Below, in pieces: positions 29,179-38,404 of a stretch of DNA of 64,000 bases. Source of the DNA: Lachancea dasiensis (Eukaryota > Ascomycota > Saccharomycetes > Saccharomycetales > Saccharomycetaceae); the NCBI GenBank assembly GCA_900074725.1, contig LT598459.1, positions 196,467 through 260,466 on the forward strand. Reading direction: 5' to 3'. A model generated the notes under the pieces. The model searched no databases. It saw only the letters and a list, made by a program, of their open reading frames with translations, and had not been told where the DNA came from. A program made the translations under genes and the position numbers. The stretch's first letter is position 1; the number at the start of each line of letters is the position of its first letter.

Positions 29179-29432
29179 CGATGGTTTACCTTTCTTGGCT
29201 GTTAATGTCTCTCAGCCTTTATCGAATTCATCTAAAATGGTGAACAAATTTGATTACTAGGCTATAGTCCTTCGCTAAGGCTTAGTTTCGCTCGGTTGTG
29301 TATTTGCTATTTCATTAAAACTTAGGTTAAATTAATTAATGAACCCAAACCTTAAAGTCAAATTGATTCCAAGAGTTCATCGATGATATCAATGCTTGAC
29401 AATACCGCTTGAGCTTCACATATTGACATCCA

Positions 29433-29798
29433 ATGAATCACACTGTGCTAAAAGGATTGCAGCAAAGAGACGTTATAGAGAAGAACTTCATCGAATTGTT
29501 TCCTGAAGCAATCATAGTAAGTGATTTGGATGACCAAAATGATGCCGAACTTCGGCTAAAAGCGTTGAAAAAAGAACTGGAACTCAGGGATAGACAAATT
29601 GAGGACTACAATGCTACTCTAAGGCTGAAAAACAAAGATGCTGAGCGGTTAAATGATGAAATTATATCTCTTACTATTGAGAACAATCTTTTGCAAGAAC
29701 GGTACGACAAGATGAAGGCAGAACACGACCATATTGTTGCCAGGTGGTTACACAAGGCTCAGCAAGAAGCTGATTCTATGAATGAAAGACTAAGGTAG
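29433..29798 (+). CDS. ATG16: autophagy protein Atg16
   Basis: A 121-residue protein, shorter than S. cerevisiae Atg16 (150 aa). Atg16 binds Atg5-Atg12 and dimerises to form the E3-like complex that lipidates Atg8. The N-terminal helix LKGLQQRDVIEKNFIELFPEA (residues 6-26) corresponds to the Atg5-binding helix. From about residue 45 a coiled coil runs to the end, with KNKDAERLNDEIISLTIENN and HIVARWL closely matching the yeast coiled coil. There is no WD40 part, as expected in yeasts. It is divergent from the lipase-like gene and 503 bases from AYR1, with which it converges. Confidence 0.93.
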   Translation: MNHTVLKGLQQRDVIEKNFIELFPEAIIVSDLDDQNDAELRLKALKKELELRDRQIEDYNATLRLKNKDAERLNDEIISLTIENNLLQERYDKMKAEHDHIVARWLHKAQQEADSMNERLR

Positions 29799-30301
29799 GA
29801 AGAGAATGCTTCTCGGTTTTGTAAAATATTGATCACACTCATCACTACGTTTTACTTCTGGCTAGCAATTAGCTGTTGGTTTGTAAATTGAATGATTGCC
29901 ACGCTCTCCCTAGACTTGGTGTGGGAATCTCCAATAATACTAAGGATTCCAGGGCTTATGAAAGGGCTACTTCCATGGAGAAGACAAACTCAAGTGCAGG
30001 GTGGCCCGCGGTAGATGGGCTTTTCCTTTTTTCTGGCAATGCCACAAAGTGATATTTCTGTTGAATAGAATATCTTTGAGAAATGTTATGACCGCTAAAT
30101 TTAAAGCGCGTAAGCAATGGGCTTTGTATTGAACTATCAGTGTTTCTGTCCGCTTTGAATCAGCTCTTTATTGTCTAAAGTAAATAATTATTCAAGAACG
30201 ACATCGATCATCTATGAATTGCGAACCTAAGGGGATGATGTGTTTCCTACTAGAACCTTATACAATGCTTAGAAATTTCACGGATTTCGGCAAACACCAT
30301 C
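29799..30301. other. intergenic between convergent ATG16 and AYR1
   Basis: No gene, RNA or repeat is seen. It should hold the two 3' ends. Confidence 0.5.
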
Positions 30302-31168
30302 TTACTGAGCTTTTGGTTTTCCGAGCTTTTTAGAGAAAGTATCTAGTTTGAACCGATGTTCTATAATTTTCTCCATAATCCATGCAGGTACGAAACTTGA
30401 CAACCAGTATGCAACCCTGACAAAAGATCCGTGATACACATCGACCGGCCTTCTAGAACTCTCGACGTCTTTCAAAACGTCGGAGACATATTCAGAGGCA
30501 CTCATTGGTTTATGGTTTTTGGCCATATTCCGGCGGTATTCCAAGGCATCTTGGGCTTCCGGAATATTATAAATGGAGTCCTCTGGCAGAGAGCGCTTAT
30601 CGGCAATATCTGTAGCAACACCTCCCGTGATCACATTTAAGACCTTGACGCCGAATGGTTTCATTTCAAGGTGCAGTCCTCTTGCGTAGCTGTGGATCGC
30701 CGATTTAGTGGCGCTATAGACCGATCCAAACGGAAAGGATATCAAGCCTGCCAAGGAACCGGTGAAAACAATAGTGCCTCGAGCTTTGAGAAGAAATGGA
30801 ATTAATTCGCGGCACAGATTAATTGGACCGAAAACATTCACTTTGAAGACCATTTCCAAATTTTCATTAGAAACATCAACGGCTGGGAACGTACAGCTTT
30901 GACCCGCATTGTTATAGAGTAGATCTAGCTTCTGTCCAGGGAGTTCATCCTGCAAACGGAGCTTAAAGGTGGCGATCTGCGCTGGTTCCGCGACGTCCAA
31001 CTTAACTGGCACAACCAAGTTTGGAAATTCAGTCTGCAAAGGAGTTATACGATCCACTCTTCTTGCAGCTGCGTAAACCTTGTAGCCTTTATTTGCCAGT
31101 TGTTTTGTCAGTTCGAAGCCAATTCCCGAAGAAGCACCTGTCACTACTGCGACCTTAACGTCTTCCAT
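30302..31168 (-). CDS. AYR1: 1-acyldihydroxyacetone-phosphate reductase
   Basis: A 288-residue short-chain dehydrogenase/reductase, ortholog of S. cerevisiae Ayr1 (YIL124W, 297 aa), an NADPH-dependent 1-acyl-DHAP reductase of lipid droplets and ER that makes lysophosphatidate precursors. The Rossmann motif TGASSGIG is at residues 11-18, NNAG follows LDLLY, and the catalytic YSATK is preceded by a serine in TGSLAG. GGVATDIADKR closely matches yeast. A hydrophobic segment near residues 255-275 (VAYWLSSFVPAWIMEKII) fits membrane or droplet association. It belongs to neither the YMR nor the YDL synteny block, suggesting a local rearrangement relative to S. cerevisiae. Confidence 0.93.
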   Translation of the reverse strand: MEDVKVAVVTGASSGIGFELTKQLANKGYKVYAAARRVDRITPLQTEFPNLVVPVKLDVAEPAQIATFKLRLQDELPGQKLDLLYNNAGQSCTFPAVDVSNENLEMVFKVNVFGPINLCRELIPFLLKARGTIVFTGSLAGLISFPFGSVYSATKSAIHSYARGLHLEMKPFGVKVLNVITGGVATDIADKRSLPEDSIYNIPEAQDALEYRRNMAKNHKPMSASEYVSDVLKDVESSRRPVDVYHGSFVRVAYWLSSFVPAWIMEKIIEHRFKLDTFSKKLGKPKAQ

Positions 31169-32164
31169 GCTTTTCAGTCGTCAACCTGGCCTTTTGAGTA
31201 AAAAATGAGAAAGGTCTACTTTCAAACTAATCTGCGATGTACTCTATTTGAGTATAGTTAGTCGCCGCTGGGTTGATGAACCGAATCTCACTATCTTGTG
31301 CCGCTCTTGTTTAACTCCCTTGTCATCAAATTCCTTTGAGATAATTGCCATTGTCGTAGTTAGTTACAGTCATTTCAAGAGACACACTCCATGGGCGGAT
31401 GCTTACTTTATCCCCTCTGCTTTCTTTAGTTATCGGCTTTCGATTCCCAACATCCGACCACTCTTTGGACCAGTGTTTATATATATATATAGTATTTAGC
31501 CAAATTGACGTTCACAATCCCTGTAGAAAGCTTGGATTGTTCATAAGTCACATCTGCATACTCTTTTGGGGTAAGGTCGATACATTTGTTTAAATCTTTT
31601 AGAGCTTTGTTGAGAGCCTCCTCTATATCTTTTAACCCACAGAGACTGTCTTTAATTTACTCTCATAATATCTCCCACTTTGTAAATTTACAAACTTCCC
31701 ATAGACCTATGATGGCAATACGTGGGAGACTAATAATCCCAATTCCTGACAGTGAGGTATTGATAAAGGTAGCCTGATATAATAGACAGGTATGCTAGTT
31801 ATTCACAACGCCAATCAGTTTTCAGATATGCAAGTTGATATGACGCAACTTCGGGATCATCTATGGGACCAACTCGAAGACCTTTTCGGGGGTAAACCTT
31901 CGAGGCCTAAACATAAAAGAGGTGGAAAGCCAGACGAAGATCAATTAATGAAAAAGCCCGTGTGAAGTGGCTAAATAGCTAGCCGCTCTTGGTAATATTC
32001 AGCTTTTGTCATGGAACGACAGGAATATTGAAAGTGACACGAATATTGAAAATTGACAGGAGTAAAAATAATGACAAGACCTAAGTCAGAGGTTGAGGTG
32101 TACAGAATTTATGATTTTTAAAGTAAGCCTATATCATGTATTTCTTCAGATGCGATCGATAATA
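31169..32164. other. 1-kb region between AYR1 and tRNA-Met
   Basis: It contains the AYR1 promoter, one candidate 57-codon gene (31792-31965) and an open frame at 31586-31777 that lacks an ATG at its start. A (TA)n-like stretch lies near 31481-31494. Nothing else is supported. Confidence 0.4.
31792..31965 (+). CDS. hypothetical 57-residue protein
   Basis: A complete ATG-to-TGA frame. It has an acidic amphipathic helix (DMTQLRDHLWDQLEDLF) followed by a strongly basic segment (KPSRPKHKRGGK) and a short acidic/basic tail. The composition looks like a real small protein, but no family is recognised. Stops lie just upstream in frame. It ends about 200 bases before the tRNA-Met. Confidence 0.3.
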   Translation: MLVIHNANQFSDMQVDMTQLRDHLWDQLEDLFGGKPSRPKHKRGGKPDEDQLMKKPV

Positions 32165-32237
32165 GCTTCAGTAGCTCAGTCGGAAGAGCGTCAGTCTCAT
32201 AATCTGAAGGTCGAGAGTTCGAACCTCCCCTGGAGCA
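32165..32237 (+). tRNA. elongator tRNA-Met (anticodon CAT)
   Basis: A full cloverleaf: acceptor GCTTCAG pairs with CTGGAGC (one T-G wobble), D arm with GCTCAGTCGG, anticodon stem TCAGT/TCTGA (one T-T mismatch) with loop CTCATAA reading CAT, and T arm GAGAG-TTCGAAC-CTCCC. It differs by very few bases from S. cerevisiae elongator tRNA-Met. A T-rich terminator tract follows at 32238-32248. Confidence 0.96.
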
Positions 32238-32381
32238 TTTTTACTTTTTATCCTAATTATAATCTTTGGTTGGCTAGCGAGTAATATCATTTCCTTCAGC
32301 TCCATACAAGCCCTCTATGATATAAGCGCATTAGATATATTTCTAGATACTTTTACTCGTTTGAAACGCGAAGTGGTCACC

Positions 32382-33431
32382 CTAATCCTGCTCTTCCAAC
32401 TCGTAGATCACATCATAGTCGGTCTTTGGGTCGTAACCTGTGTCCAGAAACTTAGAGAACATCTTTAAATTTTTGAGGCCTCTGATCTCACCAGCACACA
32501 GTGGCATTTTAACCACATGAAAATCTTCATAGAGCTCATCAATCTGATCCAGGTATTTCTTTTGCATCTTCCAACGGGCAATTGAACGCCTTGATTGGAC
32601 TTCTGGGTCGTCATCAGCAAACAACAATTGATTTACGATTATCGAGTTGACATCCATGTCATAGGACACTAATTCTTGGATCAAACGCTCGGTTTCATAC
32701 AAAGACAAAAACTCGCTGATGCACACGCAAACGAATGTAGTCAGGTCAGGATCGGTGAACTGCTGTTTGATTTTTTCCACATTGGACTTGAGTTCGTTGA
32801 GTTTCCCCATAATATCCATGTTCTGGGCACCACCGGTGAAAGAGTTCAACATTGGGCCGAATCTCCCGGCGATTTCCCCAAATTTTTCCAGCAGCTGCGA
32901 CAAGGTTTGAGGTAGTTGTAGAAATCTCAAAGTATGGCCTGTTGGTGCGGTATCAAATATCACGGTGTCATATTTTTCACCTTCGCCTTCTTCTTGCTTC
33001 TTGATGTGCTTCATCACTTCCATGAATGAAAGAGCTTCGTCGATACCTGGGATCGACCCTGTGATGTCGGCTAGTGCTCCTCCTTGCAGCAAATCGCCAA
33101 GGCCATCGCCGCTGCCATTTTGAGCCACGGCCATATCATTCATGTCTTTGAGGGCGGCAGACGGATCGATTTCCATACATGACAAGTTATCCATTCCGGT
33201 AACTTTTCGCGCATCTTTCCCGAATTTTTCGCCAAACGCGTCACTCAGGTTGTGAGCCGGGTCTGTCGAGATCAACAAAAATTGTTTGGTGGGCTGAGAA
33301 AGCGCCATTTGGATAGCGATAGAACAAGAAGACGTGGTCTTACCAACACCACCTTTTCCACCTACAAAAACCCACTTGTGGGTGGTAGAAGTAATCAAAT
33401 CATGCAAATTAGCCTCCACTGTCAAATCCAT
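32382..33431 (-). CDS. GET3: Get3 ATPase, tail-anchored protein targeting
   Basis: A 349-residue ArsA-like ATPase (S. cerevisiae Get3, 354 aa) that carries tail-anchored proteins to the ER receptor Get1/Get2. The P-loop GKGGVGKT is at residues 25-32, switch [12 protein letters not shown] at 57-67, and the switch II region [11 protein letters not shown] at 160-170. The C-V-C pair (FVCVC, 235-237) linked to the redox chaperone activity is present. Strikingly, the CxxC that holds the dimer-bridging zinc in known Get3/TRC40 proteins (yeast C285/C288) is replaced by SRRS at residues 280-283, although the following [20 protein letters not shown] is almost identical to yeast. The start is the conserved MDLTVE. 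Confidence 0.97.
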   Translation of the reverse strand: MDLTVEANLHDLITSTTHKWVFVGGKGGVGKTTSSCSIAIQMALSQPTKQFLLISTDPAHNLSDAFGEKFGKDARKVTGMDNLSCMEIDPSAALKDMNDMAVAQNGSGDGLGDLLQGGALADITGSIPGIDEALSFMEVMKHIKKQEEGEGEKYDTVIFDTAPTGHTLRFLQLPQTLSQLLEKFGEIAGRFGPMLNSFTGGAQNMDIMGKLNELKSNVEKIKQQFTDPDLTTFVCVCISEFLSLYETERLIQELVSYDMDVNSIIVNQLLFADDDPEVQSRRSIARWKMQKKYLDQIDELYEDFHVVKMPLCAGEIRGLKNLKMFSKFLDTGYDPKTDYDVIYELEEQD

Positions 33432-34303
33432 AATGAGTGCAAGCGCCGTAGGTTGATGTCTTGTATACCAGTGGTTTGGGTATACTTACTCTTCTGGTTA
33501 TATAGTTAGAATCATAAGTAATCGAACCTTCCAGCTACATACCTCTATACGACCGTCAGTCCAATCTTCGATTCTGGTCGGATGACGGAGGCGTTGGACA
33601 GATGTGTCCTTTATATGTTTATCGGGTTGTGAAGGGAATATTGAGAATAGTTTTCCCCCAACTTTGTCTGAACCAATTTTCATTTAACGTATGAGTTCTT
33701 GACGATACACATTCGTTCGTTCCATCTTCAATTTATCTGAAGGTCCACGATGTAGCAAGAACTAGTTTGACCTCTCGCATCTCCAGTTTGAGGTAGTCTC
33801 CAAGTGGTGTAATATCCTGGCGTCCACAAATAAATTTTATTTTCCAAATAAGCCATGTTTTACTTCGCTATGTGCTTATGAGGCCAAACAACATCATTAA
33901 TTACATGCGTAAACGTCGATGAATTTTTCGACATACGCGTAAACTTTTCAATCACTTCGGTAAGGTTTCAGAGCTCCCATCCATATCTCGCACGAGGTAG
34001 TATTCGTATCTTATATTTCAAGAAACTCACGAAAATAGTGACCTTCCGAGTTAGGGCGTTTATCGCGAGAACATGGTAAATGATCACAATCAATTCTTAC
34101 ACGAGTGTATATGGTCAGGGACCTCTTGGGACACTTTTGGTGGTGAATGATCAAAGTGGGCATGCTATGGGTGTACTAAGTTCACGGGCTATCACGTGTG
34201 AGCTCTCGGTAGCCAATATAAGGTATTTGTGGGACCACACCTTGCAAACTCGCTAACAGTGCCAAGGCGCGCACTTGAAGTAGCCAATTCAACCACATTG
34301 TTG
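33432..34303. other. 870-bp divergent promoter region GET3/BUG1
   Basis: It contains a Cbf1-type site (34191-34198) and a 61-codon minus-strand frame (33683-33498) that starts with ATG and holds a GTATGT donor (see findings). ACGCGT occurs near 33937. No complete gene is confidently supported. Confidence 0.4.
34191..34198 (+). promoter_or_regulatory. Cbf1-type site upstream of BUG1
   Basis: ATCACGTG fits RTCACRTG, bound by Cbf1, and lies 106 bases before the BUG1 ATG. It is not part of a centromere: there is no neighbouring AT-rich CDEII or a CDEIII motif. Confidence 0.5.
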
Positions 34304-35278
34304 ATGTCAGAAGACGAGGAAAAGCGGTTGAAACAGTTAGAAGATGCGAGAAAGCGGGTGGAAGAGCTGAAGAATAGACGGAAGAAAAAGGACAAGAAAA
34401 AGAAGAAGAACGATATCAAGACTGACGAGGTAGGGACTGAAGGTGAAGTTGAACCTTCAGAAAGTAATGTGGAAGAGGTGGCTGCGGATCATGGGGAACA
34501 TGATACTCTAGATAACCATGAATCAGCTGCGGAGAACGAGGAAAATGTCGAAAACGAGGAACCAATAATGCAAGAGAAGTCGACAACCCACGATGCCACA
34601 CCAGATGAATCTAGTGATGAAGCAGATGGTTCTATGGAGCTAAGTACCACTGATGGCCTATCAATCGAAAAGCCTACGAATACTGCCAACAACTTGGTTT
34701 CGGAATCAGACCCTGAAAAGTCTATTCCTGCGAACTCGGAAACAGGTGTCTCAGAACAAGATCAAGCGTCCTCAAAGCCCATAATTCCAGAAGAACCTAT
34801 TTCTGTCAACTCTGAAAAGCCTCAAGAAAACAACTCAAGCGCTGACGCACAGGAAGAAGCGTCGGCGCTTTTCCCTGAAGAGTCCTCCACGTTTTTATCG
34901 GAACTAGAACGTGAAAACGACCGCATGGCACTATTAGACCTTCAAAAGCAGGTAGGCGAACTTAATTCTGAGCTTCGAAAACTCAAGTTTTTGAACATGG
35001 AGCAAGAGACCCATATAGAGGAGCTACAGGAGACCGTTCAAGAACTTCAAATGCAACTGAATACTTCCCAGCAAGCACTCGCGGCTGAGAAGCAACTAAA
35101 CTTCAACAGGGGTGAAACTGTGAACCAGAATGCCAGCCCCTGGCCTGTGCCCCCTGTGTCATCGCCTTATGTAGTAAATTCAGCGGTGGATCGAGAAGCA
35201 ATTGACAAGTGGAAAAACTGGAATGTTGATATGACTCAATGGAGGAGTATAGGATCTGGACCAATCGTATACTTTTAG
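34304..35278 (+). CDS. BUG1: Bug1, cis-Golgi coiled-coil partner of Grh1
   Basis: A 324-residue protein (S. cerevisiae Bug1, YDL099W, 341 aa), which with the GRASP homolog Grh1 helps tether COPII vesicles at the early Golgi. It begins MSEDEEKRLKQLEDARKRVE, a charged helix with a KKKDKKKKK patch, continues with a long acidic, Ser-rich linker, then a coiled coil (about residues 205-290). It ends with a conserved hydrophobic C-terminus (MTQWRSIGSGPIVYF) suited to GRASP binding. The frame is open up to a GTG at 34229, but this is the first ATG. The order GET3-BUG1 matches S. cerevisiae. Confidence 0.92.
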   Translation: MSEDEEKRLKQLEDARKRVEELKNRRKKKDKKKKKNDIKTDEVGTEGEVEPSESNVEEVAADHGEHDTLDNHESAAENEENVENEEPIMQEKSTTHDATPDESSDEADGSMELSTTDGLSIEKPTNTANNLVSESDPEKSIPANSETGVSEQDQASSKPIIPEEPISVNSEKPQENNSSADAQEEASALFPEESSTFLSELERENDRMALLDLQKQVGELNSELRKLKFLNMEQETHIEELQETVQELQMQLNTSQQALAAEKQLNFNRGETVNQNASPWPVPPVSSPYVVNSAVDREAIDKWKNWNVDMTQWRSIGSGPIVYF

Positions 35279-35394
35279 TACTAGGTGCTCATCATTTGCT
35301 ATTATTGTGTATGTACAGTGTGGAATGAGTAATATTATATTTGATATTCCTTTCATTGTCTATCTACAGAAGTAACCCTTTTGGTGTCATTGTT

Positions 35395-35862
35395 TTACTT
35401 TACCCGACATACAACCTCGCCTCCAACCTTACGTGCAATCGCTTCATTGATATCCAGTAATTGGTTACCATTGCGCACAAGGATTAGTTCGCCAGGCTGC
35501 AGCGGCTTGATGAGACGAACCGTTTTTCCTGTACACAATTGCTTTAGGTCTTCATATTTCAGATCTATACGTAGATTGGGCTTGGACACTAGCCTACACG
35601 AGCTTATCACTGGCTTATTTTCCCGGTATTTGAGTCCGACCCAAAGTCTACGTGTAGAAATGTTGTCTGGTGTTACTTCAACCAGCGTTGGGTCTGGCCC
35701 TTTCGTAGATCCTCTTTGCAAATTTGATAGGAACCCATGTTTGTACAAGTTGTATGCAAAATTGAGATGCAGTTTCGTGTATGGAATGGACGTTAGGGAC
35801 GTCCTCGCTCTGGAGCAGTTCTGTAGATGCGCACACACATTCGCTAAATGAACCAAGGACAT
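35395..35862 (-). CDS. MRPS8: mitochondrial ribosomal protein S8
   Basis: A 155-residue bS8-type small-subunit protein of the mitochondrial ribosome, the same length as S. cerevisiae Mrps8 (YMR158W). The N-terminus [20 protein letters not shown] and the middle [16 protein letters not shown] are characteristic, as is a C-terminal GGEVVCRVK that ends on the S8 fold. A 470-base frame on the other strand is its shadow. It is divergent from AIM36 with a 322-base shared promoter, pairing two mitochondrial genes. Confidence 0.95.
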   Translation of the reverse strand: MSLVHLANVCAHLQNCSRARTSLTSIPYTKLHLNFAYNLYKHGFLSNLQRGSTKGPDPTLVEVTPDNISTRRLWVGLKYRENKPVISSCRLVSKPNLRIDLKYEDLKQLCTGKTVRLIKPLQPGELILVRNGNQLLDINEAIARKVGGEVVCRVK

Positions 35863-36184
35863 TCTACGGTCTCCGTGTAATGCTCAAAAAGGAGGTAGCA
35901 AATATGAAAGGATAATCAATAGGGTCACGAATTTTCAAACGTAACGATCAAATGGAACCTGTTTCGTCTTCAATATTAGTTTCCTCAATTGGTCAAATTT
36001 TCGCTGCAATTGCCAGTTGATTTGTTAAGTGTTGATAGCATTTTTAACGAAGAGGGTAAATTCCCGTGAATATTATATACTCAGTATCAAAGCATTACCA
36101 AACCTCGTACTGCTGACCTTTCTTCAGCAAGCGCTTATTCCGACTCTTCAAAAGCTGTGATCTCTTTGACAGCTCAGGACTACA

Positions 36185-36880
36185 ATGTTTTTGAGTAGTT
36201 GGGCCAAAAGAGCACTGCCCAGGGTGCGTAGGACGCTAGTGCTGGATAAGCTTCGGCCCATAAGAACGTATTCAAGACAAGCGGCCGCGCGGAAAAAAGA
36301 TGAATTGCCCAGCTTTACAAAAATTGCACTTGTCGGTTTGGTCGGTTCGATTATTTTTGTGGAAGCGGTCAAATCACTTGAAAAGAACAAGCCCAAGAAT
36401 TCTTATTCAGAATCGGAGTTTGCAACTGCGATGCAAGGTGTAAAACGTCGTGAAGTAATGTTCAAGCCCGGAGATATCCATATTCAACTAGCAACTGTCG
36501 GTATTCCAATTGCGAAGTTGCGGAAATCCAACCCAAACGCTAGCATGGTCGATCCGTGGGAGGTTGCAGAGCACTATCGGCACTCGCAAGACGACCGATA
36601 CTACGCTTTATTAAATGAAATTCACGAGATTTATGGCGAAAACTACCTGGATCACTTACCGCAAGGTCTTGGTGTAGTGCTTGTGGGCCGCTACCTGCAA
36701 GATAAATTTCACGGCGGAGATCATGTCGTCGTGATAAACTTTCCACTTAGCGTTAAAGACGCGATAAAGTTTGAAAACGAGGTGAGCGTCGTGGAAAATG
36801 TGTACTTTGGTACCTCCAGCGCTGAGACAGACCTCGCTCAGTATTATCAAACAGTGAACAAAGTTCAAGTCCTGGGGTAA
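36185..36880 (+). CDS. AIM36: Aim36 mitochondrial inner-membrane protein
   Basis: A 231-residue protein, ortholog of S. cerevisiae Aim36/Fmp39 (YMR157C, 255 aa), a mitochondrial protein of unknown molecular function. The first ~35 residues are rich in Arg and hydroxylated residues with no acids (WAKRALPRVRRTL), a typical matrix presequence. One membrane span follows (FTKIALVGLVGSIIFVEAV, about residues 44-62), then a soluble domain of ~165 residues with VMFKPGDIHIQLATVGIP and QGLGVVLVGRYLQDKFHGGDH. Location next to MRPS8 matches S. cerevisiae. No catalytic motif is recognised. Confidence 0.93.
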   Translation: MFLSSWAKRALPRVRRTLVLDKLRPIRTYSRQAAARKKDELPSFTKIALVGLVGSIIFVEAVKSLEKNKPKNSYSESEFATAMQGVKRREVMFKPGDIHIQLATVGIPIAKLRKSNPNASMVDPWEVAEHYRHSQDDRYYALLNEIHEIYGENYLDHLPQGLGVVLVGRYLQDKFHGGDHVVVINFPLSVKDAIKFENEVSVVENVYFGTSSAETDLAQYYQTVNKVQVLG

Positions 36881-36910
36881 CATAAATACCATCCTGTAAA
36901 TATCATTCTT

Positions 36911-37513
36911 TCACCTTTTGGTGCTTCCAAAGCCCTTGAATCCCATAACAGAGTCCAGCGCACTACTCGGAGAAACTTCCTCTTCAGTTTTAGGTGGATA
37001 AGATTGGGCTTCTGGTTTTATTGGAGCTTTCGCTGGTTTTGAAGATGGGAGCTTGCCGTGACTTTTCAGAAATTCTCGTATTGTAGCGGAGCATTCCTCA
37101 TCAAATTCATCAAATGGAACGTCGTCATTATCTCGGAGATCGACTATAAGGGGTTCGCCAAATGTTCTCTCAAACTTAATCTCGTGTGCCTTATGGTTCA
37201 GATGATCCACGAATTGCAACGTATCTTTGAAAGTCAAGTCGCAAAGTTCACAGTAAAAACCAAACTGTTTTCCTCTTTTATATATACTCAATGAGGTGGT
37301 TAACGTTCTTCGATTACCATCCTGTGTAGCCGTCTTGATCAAATTACTGTGGTTGGTGTATTTAGCTTTCAAAATCTTGAGTTGCTCCGTTGAGAGGTGT
37401 GTAAATTTCGACTCATGCCTATGTCTCGTTTCTTGTTCTAGCTGGGCGTATTCCTCACGATTCCAGGTTCTACGCCCATAATCAGAAGTGGATGAAGGGT
37501 TCACACTGCCCAT
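36911..37513 (-). CDS. SNU23: U4/U6.U5 tri-snRNP zinc-finger protein Snu23
   Basis: A 200-residue spliceosomal protein (S. cerevisiae Snu23, YDL098C, 194 aa), part of the pre-catalytic B complex. It opens with DYGRRTWNREEYAQLE, conserved in the family. A single matrin/U1-type C2H2 finger (FYCELCDLTFKDTLQFVDHLNHKAH, written in parts: CELC at about residues 83-86, then HLNHKAH) is followed by an acidic stretch and a flexible Pro/Lys C-terminus ending GFKGFGSTKR. It is convergent with AIM36 and divergent from TPP1. Confidence 0.94.
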   Translation of the reverse strand: MGSVNPSSTSDYGRRTWNREEYAQLEQETRHRHESKFTHLSTEQLKILKAKYTNHSNLIKTATQDGNRRTLTTSLSIYKRGKQFGFYCELCDLTFKDTLQFVDHLNHKAHEIKFERTFGEPLIVDLRDNDDVPFDEFDEECSATIREFLKSHGKLPSSKPAKAPIKPEAQSYPPKTEEEVSPSSALDSVMGFKGFGSTKR

Positions 37514-37603
37514 TGTGGACTTTGGTAATGTTTTGTTTAATAGTCATCCTCTTTTCTTCACGCTCTTGCCTTGAAATTGACACCAAACCGAGAGAGATTA
37601 AAC

Positions 37604-38353
37604 ATGCAGGGCTTGAAATTGGCATCTCAGTCTTCTCACAGAACGATTATCCTTCCTCATATTATTAAATACTTACCAAGGAACTACAAAGTAGCCTCGA
37701 CCGATGCTGAAGTAAAGGTCTATGGCTTTGATTTGGACCATACGTTGATAAAGCCAAAATTAGGTGGAAGATTCAGTAGAACTGCGGATGATTGGACGTT
37801 CATGGCGTATCAAGGAAACAGCAGCACTGAGAATGGGTGTAAAACAATCGATACAATGACTGACATATTGAAGCAAGACCCAAACTCCTTGATCGTAATA
37901 TTCTCTAATCAAGGCGGCGTTATAACGCATCCTCCAAATTCTAAAAGTTGCATAAAATTCACCTCGAAGATCAGTCAAGTATTGGATGCAATCGTTGACC
38001 TCCATACGGACATAGAAAATCGTATTTGGATTTATGCCTCAACTAAAAAACCAGCATCCTTATCAACAGTCAAGAGAAATAAGATGGCCACTAAGAAAGT
38101 TGTGAAAAAAGGTTCTGGGCTCAAAGAAGTTAAGCAGCAAATGGCTGTGCTTGATGATGACTGCTTTCTGTCGGTTAGAAAACCAATGCCAGGCTTGTAC
38201 GAAGAGTTCAAGAAGGATTTTGGTGCCAGTTTCGAGCTGCAATACTATTGTGGCGATGCAGCAGGAAGACCTCAGGACTTCAGCGACAGTGACAAGTTAT
38301 TTGCACAGGCCATTGGGTGCTGCTTCCGAACCCCAGAAGAAATATTTTCTTAA
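37604..38353 (+). CDS. TPP1: DNA 3'-phosphatase Tpp1
   Basis: A 249-residue HAD-family enzyme (S. cerevisiae Tpp1, YMR156C, 238 aa) that removes 3'-phosphates at DNA breaks, the counterpart of the phosphatase half of human PNKP without the kinase. The catalytic motif DLDHT has aspartates 43 and 45. IVIFSNQGGV is HAD motif II, KPMPGLYEEF and YYCGDAAGRPQDFSDSD follow as motifs III/IV. The frame is open to a TTG at 37571, but this ATG is the first methionine. Only 51 bases separate its stop from that of RPN6. Confidence 0.95.
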   Translation: MQGLKLASQSSHRTIILPHIIKYLPRNYKVASTDAEVKVYGFDLDHTLIKPKLGGRFSRTADDWTFMAYQGNSSTENGCKTIDTMTDILKQDPNSLIVIFSNQGGVITHPPNSKSCIKFTSKISQVLDAIVDLHTDIENRIWIYASTKKPASLSTVKRNKMATKKVVKKGSGLKEVKQQMAVLDDDCFLSVRKPMPGLYEEFKKDFGASFELQYYCGDAAGRPQDFSDSDKLFAQAIGCCFRTPEEIFS

Positions 38354-38404
38354 ACCATTGGAATTCTTTCTATGCTTTCCAAGTTATGTAAATAGATTTA
38401 GCGG

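Noticed and set aside
31586-31777. 63-codon frame with a presequence-like N-terminus
   Set aside because: It begins at TTG; the first ATG leaves only about 20 residues, and no splice signals join it to another frame.
34191-34198. CDEI-like ATCACGTG considered as part of a centromere
   Set aside because: No AT-rich CDEII and no CDEIII with TTCCGAA beside it; interpreted as a Cbf1 promoter site.
35381-35851. 156-codon plus-strand frame opposite MRPS8
   Set aside because: Shadow of a well-conserved mitochondrial ribosomal protein gene on the minus strand.
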